This document shows positions 1-9,000 of a stretch of 64,000 bases of DNA, in pieces. Made by a program: the position numbers and the translations under genes. The stretch's first letter is position 1, and each line of letters starts with the position of its first letter. Source of the DNA: Rhizobiaceae bacterium (GTDB lineage: Bacteria > Pseudomonadota > Alphaproteobacteria > Rhizobiales > Rhizobiaceae); assembly GCA_016742175.1 (NCBI GenBank), contig JACVCH010000004.1:186001-250000 (forward strand), in the 5' to 3' direction. The notes beneath the pieces are model-generated. The model saw only the letters and a program-made list of their open reading frames with translations, ran no database searches and had not been told where the DNA came from.

Positions 1-65
1 GCGGCGAGGCGCTCCGGCGATCGGTCCAGATTGATGACGTAGACTGGGAAGGCGGTGGCAGACAT
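1..65 (-). CDS. Glycosyltransferase family 25 (LPS biosynthesis), N-terminal fragment
   Basis: Only the first 21 codons lie in the window; the rest runs off the left edge. The ATG is at 65-63 on the minus strand. The translation begins MSATAFPVYVINLDRSPERL. The pattern hydrophobic-V-I-N-L-D-R-S-x-E-R is the N-terminal signature of GT25 proteins, which add galactose or related sugars to lipooligosaccharide. This is a short match, so the family is inferred from one motif, and the acceptor sugar cannot be known. It is transcribed away from the next gene. Confidence 0.7.
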   Translation of the reverse strand, partial: MSATAFPVYVINLDRSPERLA

Positions 66-257
66 TGGACCCGTAAGGTTCGGAGGCGGCGCAATGACTG
101 ACGAGAGCGACACGATGGCGTCCGCCGGCATGGCCTAGCCACAATATCCCCGCAGGTCAAATCGTTCATCATGCGCTCGCGCAGGCCCGCGGCAACCATC
201 CGCTAACCGCGTTTTGCGAGCCGGCGCGCGGATCGCGCAGGACCCATCGAATTTTAC

Positions 258-821
258 ATGTCGAGCCAAGCCATTCGAGAGAAGTCTGCGTCATTAGACC
301 AGCGTCAACTCAGTCAAACGGTGGTCATGCACATGCTTGGTGCAATCAATTCTACCCTTTTCGCAAAACCCCAGCCCCGGCCGGCGCCTCCTACCGCCCC
401 GCAGGCGGTCGCAACGCCGGTGGCGGCTCCCGTCGTCGAGACGCCAGAGCTCGTCGCGGAGAAGCCTGCGCAAAGCGCCGAGACGCCGCGGCCGGCGACT
501 CCGCCGCTGCTCGACCTCGCCGAACGCGCCGCCGCCAAACCGGCGCAGCCCGCCCCGGTCGCCAAAAGCCCGGCCGCCTCGCCCGCGCCGGCGGCGCCCG
601 CCTCCCTGCTCGACATTTCCGCTACGGAAGATCTCGATGCGGCACGTCGGGCGGCGCTGGAAACGCAGCAGGCTCTGAAGCTCGAAGCGATGTTCGCGAC
701 GCTCAAGGCGGACGCTCCGGAGGCGAATCCGGTTTCGGGCGAAGCGGATCGCGGCTCGGGCGCGACGGATTTCGGCACCGCCCGCAAGGCCTATGACGAG
801 GCGATGGCGACAGCCGCCTGA
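258..821 (+). CDS. Hypothetical Pro/Ala-rich protein
   Basis: This 187-residue protein has no fold I recognise. Residues 1-37 form a short conserved-looking head with no signal peptide or membrane segment. Residues about 38-120 are a low-complexity Pro/Ala/Val linker. Residues about 121-187 are charged and probably helical (DLDAARRAALETQQALKLEA). The pattern resembles a protein with two short interaction ends joined by a flexible tether. The ATG at 258 is the first start in the frame. It converges with the TetR gene, 54 bases away. A long frame on the opposite strand of the same stretch is treated as a codon-bias shadow. Function unknown. Confidence 0.55.
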   Translation: MSSQAIREKSASLDQRQLSQTVVMHMLGAINSTLFAKPQPRPAPPTAPQAVATPVAAPVVETPELVAEKPAQSAETPRPATPPLLDLAERAAAKPAQPAPVAKSPAASPAPAAPASLLDISATEDLDAARRAALETQQALKLEAMFATLKADAPEANPVSGEADRGSGATDFGTARKAYDEAMATAA

Positions 822-851
822 TCGTCCCCGGTCAGAAATAATGCCTCAAAT

Positions 852-872
852 GGCCGGGCCCTGCGCCCGGCC
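852..872. terminator. GC-rich hairpin between convergent genes
   Basis: An 8-bp perfect stem (852-859 with 865-872) and a 5-base loop lie between the converging ends of the Pro/Ala-rich gene and the TetR gene. There is no T-run on either side, so it would be at best a weak or factor-dependent terminator. Confidence 0.35.
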
Positions 873-875
873 GCT

Positions 876-1436
876 TCACGTTTCGCGCACGCTCTCCAGT
901 TCACGCTCCAGACGATCGAACACGCGCTGGACCTCGTCGGGCCGGATGCAGTCGCTTTCCATCAGGCGCAGCGACCAGAAGCCTTCGATGGCGAGGAAGG
1001 CGAGCGCGGAGAGTTCGAAATCGGCCGAGCGCTCGCGCAGACGCTCCATCACCTGCTTTTGATAGCGGCGCACCGGATCGATGAATTCGGGATTTTCGGC
1101 GATCGCCGCGAGCACGCCCGAGGCCGGCTCCGGCTTGTTGATCATCTCCTGGCGCGAATAGCGCAGATAGGCGAGCGCCATGGCGTTGCGGCCTTCGGGC
1201 AAGGCCTCGATGCTCTGCGCAAGCGCGGCCTCCGCGCGCTCGATATGCATTTCGACCAGCGCTTCCAGGAGCTTGGCCTTGGTCGGGAAATTGTAGAGCA
1301 GGCCGCCTTTCGACAATCCTGCCCTTGCGGCAACGGCATCGAGCGATATGTTGCCGGGTCCTTGCTCGCGCGCAAGCGCCTCCGCCGCATCGAGGATGCG
1401 TTGACGCGAACTTGGTCGTCCGGCTGGAAGCTTCAA
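876..1436 (-). CDS. TetR-family transcriptional regulator of the adjacent RND pump
   Basis: A 186-residue repressor. The N-terminal helix-turn-helix is at about residues 12-58 (GNISLDAVAARAGLSKGGLL followed by Y-x-F-x-x-K, the usual TetR_N pattern). The remaining ~125 residues are the ligand-binding helical domain. The start is a TTG at 1436; no in-frame ATG or GTG lies upstream before the operator, and a later start would remove the DNA-binding domain. It is divergent from the efflux genes and shares with them a 139-base gap holding a perfect palindrome. By analogy with AcrR/NfxB-type systems it probably represses the pump and itself. The inducer is unknown. Confidence 0.9.
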   Translation of the reverse strand: MKLPAGRPSSRQRILDAAEALAREQGPGNISLDAVAARAGLSKGGLLYNFPTKAKLLEALVEMHIERAEAALAQSIEALPEGRNAMALAYLRYSRQEMINKPEPASGVLAAIAENPEFIDPVRRYQKQVMERLRERSADFELSALAFLAIEGFWSLRLMESDCIRPDEVQRVFDRLERELESVRET

Positions 1437-1470
1437 TTCGTCACGCTGTGCCTTTGCAGTTTAGCAAATG

Positions 1471-1500
1471 TTGACAATACCGTCCGGACGGTACAGTAAT
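1471..1500 (+). promoter_or_regulatory. Probable TetR operator in the efflux promoter
   Basis: Positions 1478-1493 form a 16-bp perfect palindrome, TACCGTCC GGACGGTA. It lies immediately after a consensus -35 hexamer TTGACA (1471-1476), so a bound dimer would fill the spacer between -35 and a weak -10 near 1495-1500. The placement fits repression of the efflux operon, and probably of the divergent regulator. The palindrome is seen directly; its binding by this TetR protein is inferred. Confidence 0.75.
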
Positions 1501-1574
1501 GCGCCGCACAATTGCAAGACCTCCACGCATCATAGCGCATTTCAGCGCCATCCAGCTTCGTCACGGGCCCACCG

Positions 1575-2741
1575 ATGATCAAACGTTTCCTTATTGCCAT
1601 CGTCTTCGTCGCGGTCGTCGTCGGCGGCATCGTCGGCTTCAACATGTTTCGCGACCAGGCGATCCAGGATTTCTTCGCCAACCGGCAGGCGCCCGCCTTT
1701 CCGGTGGATTCGGTGGTCGCCGAACCGACCGAATGGCAGCCCGGCATCGAAGCGATCGGCACCGTCTATGCCGCGCAGGGCATCGACCTTGCCGTCGAGG
1801 CGACGGGCGTCGTGCGCGAGGTCAATTTCCGCGCCAATGACGAGATCGACCAGGGCGACCTTCTCGTCCAGATCGACGACACGATCGAACGGGCCGAGAT
1901 CGTCGCCGCGCAGTCGCAGGTCGATGTGAGCAACCAGGCGCTGGAGCGCGCGCAGACCCTGTCGGACCGCGGCGTCAGTTCCGCCTCGACCGTGCAGGAG
2001 GCCGAGGCCGCCGCTGCGTCCGCCAATGCGCAGATCGAGCGGCTGCAGGCCGTCCTCAGCCAGAAGGCGCTCGAAGCGCCGTTTTCGGGCACGATCGGCC
2101 TGCCGCGCGTCGAGGTCGGTCAGTATGTCTCGGCCGGCACCACGGTCGCGACCCTGCAGGCGCTCGACACGCTGCGCGTCGATTTTACCGTTCCCGAACA
2201 GCAGCTCGGACGCCTCCAGATCGGCCAGACGGTCAACATCGCGACCGAGGCCGGCGGCGCGGTTTCGTCCGGCACCATCACCGGCATCGAACCGCGCATC
2301 GACCCGCAGACGCGGCTCGTCAGCGTGCGCGCCGAGGTCGACAACCAGGAAGGCGCGCTCAATCCGGGCCAGTTCGTGCGCGTTCGCGTCGAGATGCCGG
2401 TCGAGAACGACGTCATCGCCCTGCCGCAGACCGCCGTGACGACCAGCCTCTACGGCGACTTCGTCTATGTCGTCGCCGAGCCGGAGGAAGCGCAGGAAGC
2501 TGCCGAGGGTGTTGACGAAGGCGAAGCCGAGCGCTTCGTCGCGAGGCAGGTCTTCGTCCAGACCGGACGGCGCAACGGCCAGCTCGTCGAGCTGACGGAC
2601 GGCGTCAATGCCGGCGACCGCGTCGTCGTGGCGGGCCAGAACCGCCTGTCCAACGGCGCGCCGATCACACTCAGCCCGGCCGCCGACGCACCGGCCGACG
2701 ACAGCGAGACGCCCGTCGAAGCTGCGGAGAGCGACCAGTGA
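1575..2741 (+). CDS. RND efflux periplasmic adaptor (membrane fusion protein)
   Basis: A 388-residue HlyD/AcrA-family adaptor that links an inner-membrane RND pump to an outer-membrane channel. Residues 4-22 are a hydrophobic N-terminal anchor or uncleaved signal. The first half of a lipoyl/barrel-sandwich domain is at about 75-105, a helical hairpin at about 105-160, its second half at about 165-190 (APFSGTIGLPRVEVGQYVSAG) and the beta-barrel to about 285. The C-terminal tail is acidic and unstructured. The ATG at 1575 follows the operator region. Its stop overlaps the GTG of the pump gene, so the two are translationally coupled. No outer-membrane factor gene is adjacent. Confidence 0.92.
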   Translation: MIKRFLIAIVFVAVVVGGIVGFNMFRDQAIQDFFANRQAPAFPVDSVVAEPTEWQPGIEAIGTVYAAQGIDLAVEATGVVREVNFRANDEIDQGDLLVQIDDTIERAEIVAAQSQVDVSNQALERAQTLSDRGVSSASTVQEAEAAAASANAQIERLQAVLSQKALEAPFSGTIGLPRVEVGQYVSAGTTVATLQALDTLRVDFTVPEQQLGRLQIGQTVNIATEAGGAVSSGTITGIEPRIDPQTRLVSVRAEVDNQEGALNPGQFVRVRVEMPVENDVIALPQTAVTTSLYGDFVYVVAEPEEAQEAAEGVDEGEAERFVARQVFVQTGRRNGQLVELTDGVNAGDRVVVAGQNRLSNGAPITLSPAADAPADDSETPVEAAESDQ

Positions 2742-5700
2742 GCATCTCCGAACTCTTCACCCGCCGCCCGGTCCTTTCGACCGTTCTCGGCGCGCTCATC
2801 CTGCTCCTGGGTTTCCAGGGCCTCTTCAATCTGTCGATCCGGGAATATCCGGAGGTCGAAGAGACGGTCATCACCATCAACACCGTCTATCCGGGCGCGA
2901 GCGCGGAGCTCATCCAGGGCTTCGTCACCGCGCCGATCGCCTCGGCCGTCTCGACGACCGAGGACATCGACTACGTGACCTCTGCGAGCCGTCCCTCGTC
3001 GAGCACGGTGACCGTCCAGATGCAGCTCGGCGCCGATCCCGACGTCGCGCTGACCGAAGTCATGTCCAAGGTCCAGCAGGTGCGCGGGCAACTGCCGTCC
3101 GACTCGGAAGATCCGGTCATCGTCAAGGGCACCGGCCAGCAGTTCGCCATCATGTATCTCGCCTTCCAGAACGAGAACATGACGGCCGAGCAGCTCACCG
3201 AATATCTCGAACGCGTCATCCGGCCGCGCATGTCCACCATCGAAGGCGTCGCGGAGGTGCAGATTCTCGGCGCGGCAAACTATGCGATGCGCGTTTGGAT
3301 CGACCCGATCCGGCTCGCTAGCCGCGGCGTGACGGCGTCGGAAGTGCTGCAGGCGATCAACGCCTCCAACTTCCTGTCGGCCCCCGGCCAGACCAAGAAC
3401 GAATACGTCGCCTATTCGATCACGCTCGAATCGACGCTGCAGACGCCCGAAGCCTTCGGCGCGCTGCCGCTCAAATCCGACGGCGACGATGTCGTGCGGC
3501 TGCGCGACGTCGCCAATGTCGAGCTCGCCGCCGAAAGCACCGACACGGTCGTCAATTTCAACGGCAATCCGGGTACCTTCATCGGCATCTTCCCGACGCC
3601 CTCGGCCAATCCGCTCGACACCGCAGATGCCGTCAACGCGGAACTGCCGGCGATCCAGGCCTCGCTGCCGGACGGGATGAGCGTTTCGCTCGTCTACAAC
3701 GCGACCGACACGATCCGCGCCTCGATCGACGAAGTCTTCATCACCATCGCCGAAGCGGTCGCAATCGTCGTGGTCGTCATCCTGCTCTTCCTCGGCTCGT
3801 TCCGCTCGGTGCTAATGCCGGTGGCGACGATCCCGCTGTCGCTGATCGGCGTCTGCTTCTTCCTTCTGATGATGGGCTATTCCATCAATCTGTTGTCGCT
3901 GCTCGCCATGGTGCTCGCCATCGGCCTCGTGGTCGATGACGCAATCATCGTGGTCGAAAACATCCACCGGCACATCGAGGAGGGCATGACCCCGATGGCG
4001 GCGTCCATCAAGGGCATGCAGGAAATCTCGCTCGCCATCGTGGCGATGACGCTGACGCTCGTCGCCGTCTTCATGCCGCTCGGCTTCACCGGCGGCCTGA
4101 CGGGCGCGCTGTTCCGCGAATTCGCCTTCACGCTGGCCGGCGCCGTCGTCATCTCGGGCATCGTCGCCCTGACGATCACGCCGATGATGTCGGCGCGGCT
4201 CCTGAAGTCGGGCGGGCACAGCCGCTTCCAGATGTTCGTCGACCGCACCTTCGATCGGCTCTCGAACTGGTATGGCCGCATGGTTTCCGGCTCGCTGAAC
4301 TACCGGCCGGTGACGCTGTTCATCTCGGCCGCGCTGGTGGCGGTGACCGCGTTCATGTTCTTCAACACGTCGAGCGAACTGGCGCCGGAGGAGGATTCGG
4401 GCGCGCTGTTCTCGCTCATCACCGCGCCGCGCTATGCCACGACGCCCTACACGTCCGGCTATGCCGAGGAGATCGAGGCCGCGACCAGTGACCTCGAGGA
4501 GGTGCAGTCGCGGTTCTCCATCGTCGGCCTCGGCGGCCAGACCAATTCGGGCTTTGTCGTCTGGGCCCTGAAGGACTGGTCCGAGCGCGACCGCAGCCAG
4601 GCCGAGATCCAGCAGGACATCCAGGCCCGGATCGGCACGGTCGACGGCGTCGAGGCGCTCGTCTTCGCGCCGCCCTCGCTGCCCGGCGCCGGCGGTGGCC
4701 TGCCGATCTCGCTCATCGTCCAGTCTACCGGCGACCCGAGCCAGGTCTACGAGGTGGCCGACCAGATCCGCCGCGAGGCGGAGGCGACGGGCCAGTTCAT
4801 CGTCGTCCAGAACTCGCTCGCCTTCGACGCGCCGCAGGTGACCATCACCATCGACCGCGATCGCGCCGCCGCGCTCAACGTGCCCGTCAGCGATGTCGGC
4901 ACGACGCTCGGCGCGCTCGTCGGCGGCGGCGCCGTGGCGCAGTTCGACCGTGAGTCGAACAGCTACGACGTCATCACCCAGGTGCCGCAGGAGTATCGCG
5001 ACAATCCCGAAAAGCTGGGCGACTTCTTCATCCGGGCCACCACCGGAGAGATGATCCCGCTGTCGTCGGTCGTGACCATCTCGACCAACGCCGCACCGGC
5101 CGCGATCGAACAGTTCAACCAGTTGAACTCTGCCACGATCGCGGCGCTGCCCTTGCCCGGCATCACGACCGGCGCCGGCCTCCAGACGATCACCGAGATC
5201 GCCCAGGCCGCGCTGCCGGATTCGTTCTTCATCGAGTATTCGGGCCAGTCGCGGCTGGAGGTGCAGCAGGGCAACACGATCCTGATCGCCTTCTCGCTCG
5301 CGATCGTCGTGATCTACCTTCTGCTCGCAGCGCAGTTCGAGAGCTTCCGCGACCCGTTCATCATCCTGATGTCCGTCCCGCTCTCGATCTTCGGCGCGAT
5401 CCTGCCGCTCAATCTGGGCCTGGGAACGCTGAACATCTACACGCAGGTGGGTCTCATCACGCTGATCGGCATCATCACCAAGCACGGCATCCTCCTGGTG
5501 GAATTCGCCAACCAGAAGCGCGACGAGGGCATGTCGATCCGCGAGGCGATCGTCTATTCGGCGACCGTGCGCCTGCGCCCGATCCTGATGACGACCGCGG
5601 CGCTGGCGCTCGCCGTCATCCCGTTGATGATCGCGGCCGGCGCAGGCGCAGCCGCCCGCCAGGCGATGGGTCTGGTGATCTTCTCGGGGCTCCTGATCGG

Positions 5701-5815
5701 CACGTTCTTCACGTTGTTCGTGGTGCCGATGTTCTACACCTTCATCACCGCGAAGGAGCGGTCGGAGGCAACGCGCAAGCCTGTCGCGGACCCGCAGCCT
5801 CAGCCGGCCGAGTAG
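2738..5815 (+). CDS. RND multidrug efflux permease
   Basis: A 1025-residue resistance-nodulation-division pump, the usual size for the AcrB/MexI class. It starts at GTG 2738, overlapping the adaptor stop in GTGA. Residues about 10-30 are TM1, followed by a large periplasmic loop, a cluster of TM segments from about 325 to 540, a second loop and a second TM cluster from about 845. The proton-relay pair Asp400-Asp401 sits in GLVVDDAIIVVENIHRH and the relay lysine near 915 in IITKHGILLVEF, so the pump looks catalytically intact. Substrates cannot be read from sequence. It forms an operon with the adaptor, ended by a strong hairpin. Confidence 0.95.
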   Translation: MSISELFTRRPVLSTVLGALILLLGFQGLFNLSIREYPEVEETVITINTVYPGASAELIQGFVTAPIASAVSTTEDIDYVTSASRPSSSTVTVQMQLGADPDVALTEVMSKVQQVRGQLPSDSEDPVIVKGTGQQFAIMYLAFQNENMTAEQLTEYLERVIRPRMSTIEGVAEVQILGAANYAMRVWIDPIRLASRGVTASEVLQAINASNFLSAPGQTKNEYVAYSITLESTLQTPEAFGALPLKSDGDDVVRLRDVANVELAAESTDTVVNFNGNPGTFIGIFPTPSANPLDTADAVNAELPAIQASLPDGMSVSLVYNATDTIRASIDEVFITIAEAVAIVVVVILLFLGSFRSVLMPVATIPLSLIGVCFFLLMMGYSINLLSLLAMVLAIGLVVDDAIIVVENIHRHIEEGMTPMAASIKGMQEISLAIVAMTLTLVAVFMPLGFTGGLTGALFREFAFTLAGAVVISGIVALTITPMMSARLLKSGGHSRFQMFVDRTFDRLSNWYGRMVSGSLNYRPVTLFISAALVAVTAFMFFNTSSELAPEEDSGALFSLITAPRYATTPYTSGYAEEIEAATSDLEEVQSRFSIVGLGGQTNSGFVVWALKDWSERDRSQAEIQQDIQARIGTVDGVEALVFAPPSLPGAGGGLPISLIVQSTGDPSQVYEVADQIRREAEATGQFIVVQNSLAFDAPQVTITIDRDRAAALNVPVSDVGTTLGALVGGGAVAQFDRESNSYDVITQVPQEYRDNPEKLGDFFIRATTGEMIPLSSVVTISTNAAPAAIEQFNQLNSATIAALPLPGITTGAGLQTITEIAQAALPDSFFIEYSGQSRLEVQQGNTILIAFSLAIVVIYLLLAAQFESFRDPFIILMSVPLSIFGAILPLNLGLGTLNIYTQVGLITLIGIITKHGILLVEFANQKRDEGMSIREAIVYSATVRLRPILMTTAALALAVIPLMIAAGAGAAARQAMGLVIFSGLLIGTFFTLFVVPMFYTFITAKERSEATRKPVADPQPQPAE

Positions 5816-5847
5816 GCGCGACCCGCCAATCTTCCGGCGCAGGATCA

Positions 5848-5878
5848 GGGCGGCCCTCTTCAAGGGGGCCGCCCTTTT
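5848..5878 (+). terminator. Rho-independent terminator after the RND operon
   Basis: GGGCGGCCCT pairs with GGGGCCGCCC (10 bp, last pair a wobble) around a 7-base loop and is followed by TTTT. It lies 32 bases after the permease stop. Confidence 0.85.
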
Positions 5879-6028
5879 CGTCGCGGCCACGCGTCTGTGT
5901 CGCCGCGACACGAATTGTGTACCCGCGAACCTCTTACGTTCTTGAAACCAATCGCGTTTGAATCGGTTTAGCGTCAACCCGATATGCGTCGGGCGTTCGA
6001 CAGCGCTTGAGACGGATTCTTTGAGCAC

Positions 6029-9000
6029 ATGAACATCCAGACTGACCCGGCCCGCATTCGCGACGCCGCTCCGCTTCTGCCTGCTGCAGTCGATACGCCC
6101 ATACGTTTCTCCCCTGGCAAGGACCTGACGCTCCACGCACTCGGCTACGACCTCGCGGCGGGCCGGTTCGAGCCCGAGTTCGACCTTTTCGAACTCGATC
6201 TTCGACAACGCGCCAACGACAATGCCGACACGATTCTGGCGGTCGTCACCTATCTGGGCACCGCCCAGCAGAACGGCGAGCCGGTCACGCCGGCGGCGAA
6301 CTGGCTGCTCGACAATCACTATCTCGTCGAAGACACGATCCTGCAGGTCCGGCGCGACCTTCCCGCCCGCTTCTTCAAGAAACTGCCGCTGACCACGCTG
6401 CCGGACGGGAGGCAGATCCCCCGCGCGCTCGTTCTGGCGTGGACCTATGTCGCGCAATGCGACAGCGCGATCTCGGTCGCGGGTTTCGAGACCATGGTGG
6501 CGGCCTTCCAGGAGGTCGATCCGCTGTCGATCGGCGAATTGTGGGCGCTGCCGTCCCTCTTGCGCTTCGTGCTGGTGGAGAATTTGCGCCGGCTGGCCGT
6601 CCGCGTGAAGCGCGCGCACGAAATGCGCCTCGTCGCCAACAAGGTCGCCGACGAGGCCCTTGCCCAGGGCTCCGTCGAGGAGGAACTGCGCGTTCTGGGA
6701 ACCTATGAGGAGCATGCCCGCGATACGACCTTCGCGACGCAGCTCCTGTTCCGCCTGCGCGACGGCACGCAATATGCCGCCAGCGCGCTCGGCTGGCTGG
6801 AGACCGAACTCGAACGGTTCGATCTCGACGCGGAAGAAGTCGCGCGCCGCGAGCACGCCACGCTTTCATCCGGAAACGTCACGACCGGCAACATCATCAA
6901 GGGCTTGCGGCTGGTCGACGATACCGACTGGACGGTGTGGTTCGAACAGCTCAGCCATGTCGACCAGACGCTGCGCGCGCACACCGATTTCGCCGATCTC
7001 GATTTCCACTCCCGCGACCAGTATCGCCGCGCGATCGAGGAGCTTGCCGCCGGAACCGAGCTTTCCGAGCGCGACGTGACCGAGCGGGCGATCGCCATGG
7101 CCGCCGACCGCGCCATCGCGATCGGCCAGCAGACCTGTCCCGACATCGGCCTGTTCGTCGTCGGCCCCCGGCGCCCCGAATTCGAGCACGCGATCGGCTA
7201 TCAGCCCAAATGGTCGACCCGGATGCGGCGCTTCTACCGGCGCACGGGCTGGACGGGCATCGTGGTGCCGGCCGCGGCGCTGACGGCGCTGCTGCTCGCC
7301 GCCGTCGGCTTCACTCTCGAGGGAATCGGCCTTTCGACCTTCGCGGTGACGCTGCTCCTGGCGCTGTTCCTGCTGCCGGCAAGCGAAGCGGCGCTGGGGC
7401 TGTTCAACACGATCGCGTCGCTCCTGGTCGAGCCGACGCGGCTGATCGGTTACGAATACAAGGACGGCGTGCCGGCCGATGCGCGCACCTTGGTCGCGCT
7501 TCCGATCCTGATCGGCTCGCGCGACGACGTGGAAGACGCGCTGCACAATCTGGAGGTTCACTTCCTCGCCAACATGCAGGGCGAGCTCGACTTCGCCATC
7601 CTGTCGGACTGGCGCGACAGCCAGTCGGAGCAGACCGGCGAGGACATGGAACTGCTCGACTACGCCCGCAAGCGCGTCGCCGCGCTGAACGATCGCTATC
7701 CTCGGGGCGAGCGGCCGCGCTTCCATGTCCTGCACCGCCGCCGTCTCTTCAATGAGGCCGAAGGCGTGTGGATGGGATGGGAGCGCAAGCGCGGCAAGCT
7801 GCACGAACTCAACGCCCTCCTGCGCGGCGACCTCGACACCACCTATATCGCGCCGACGACGCCGCTGCCGGCCAACGTCCAGTACGTGCTGACGCTCGAC
7901 GCGGATACGCGCATGACGCGCGACGCCGTTGCCAAGCTCGTCGGCAAGATGTCGCATCCGCTCAACCGGCCGGTGATCGACGCCAGGACGGGGCGCATCG
8001 TGGCGGGCTACGGCATCTTGCAGCCGCGGGTTACGCCGTCGCTCACCACCGGCAACGAGGCGTCGTTCTTCCAGCGCATCTTCTCGGCCAATCGCGGCAT
8101 GGACCCCTATGTCTTCGCCGTCTCGGACGTCTACCAGGACCTGTTCGATTCCGGCACCTTCACCGGCAAGGGCCTCTACCATATCGATGCGATGGAAGCC
8201 GCGCTCAAGGATCGCATCCCGGAGAACGCGGTCCTCAGCCACGATCTTCTCGAAGGTGCATGGGCGCGCTGCGCGCTCGTCACCGATGTCGAACTGATCG
8301 AGGACTATCCGACCCGCTATTCGGTCGACGCCTCGCGCAACCATCGCTGGATCCGGGGCGACTGGCAGCTTCTGCCGTTCATCCTCGATCCGCGCTCCGA
8401 GATTCCGGGGCTGTCGCGGTGGAAGATGGTCGACAACCTGCGGCGCTCGCTGATGCCCATTTCATGGGTGCTGGCTTCGATCGCCGGCTGGACCCTCCTG
8501 CCGTTCGCCTACGCCGCCCAATGGCAGGCCCTGCTCATCCTCAGCCTCGTGCTCGCGCTGACCTATTCGATCGTCGACGCACTGATGCCGCGCAACTCCG
8601 AGGCGACGCTGCGCAGCCATTTTTCGGCCCTTGCCCGCGAATTCGCCTTCGCCACCGCGCAGGTCGTGTTGAAGGTCGTTCTCATCGCCCACCAGGCATG
8701 GGCGTCCGCCGACGCGATCGTGCGCACGCTGAGCCGGGTCTTCTTCACCCGCAGGAAGCTGCTGGAGTGGCGCACGGCCTCGGACGCCGCGCGCGGCGGA
8801 GAAACGCTGCCCAGCTATCATTCGATGATGGTCGGCTCCCTCGTCATCGCGCTGGTCGGATTTGCTATCGCGGTGATCGGCGAGCGCACCGGCGTCATCG
8901 TGGCCGGCATCTTCCTGTTCTTCTGGGCCGGGGCCCCGGCCTTCGCGTGGCTGATCAGCCGCTCGGCCGAGACCGAGGACCAGCTCGTCGTCGATCCCGA

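Noticed and set aside
3812-6856. A 1014-codon open frame on the minus strand across the RND gene and the start of ndvB
   Set aside because: It mirrors the codon bias of the plus-strand genes, is rich in Arg/Asp/His/Gln, shows no domain, and crosses a clear terminator.
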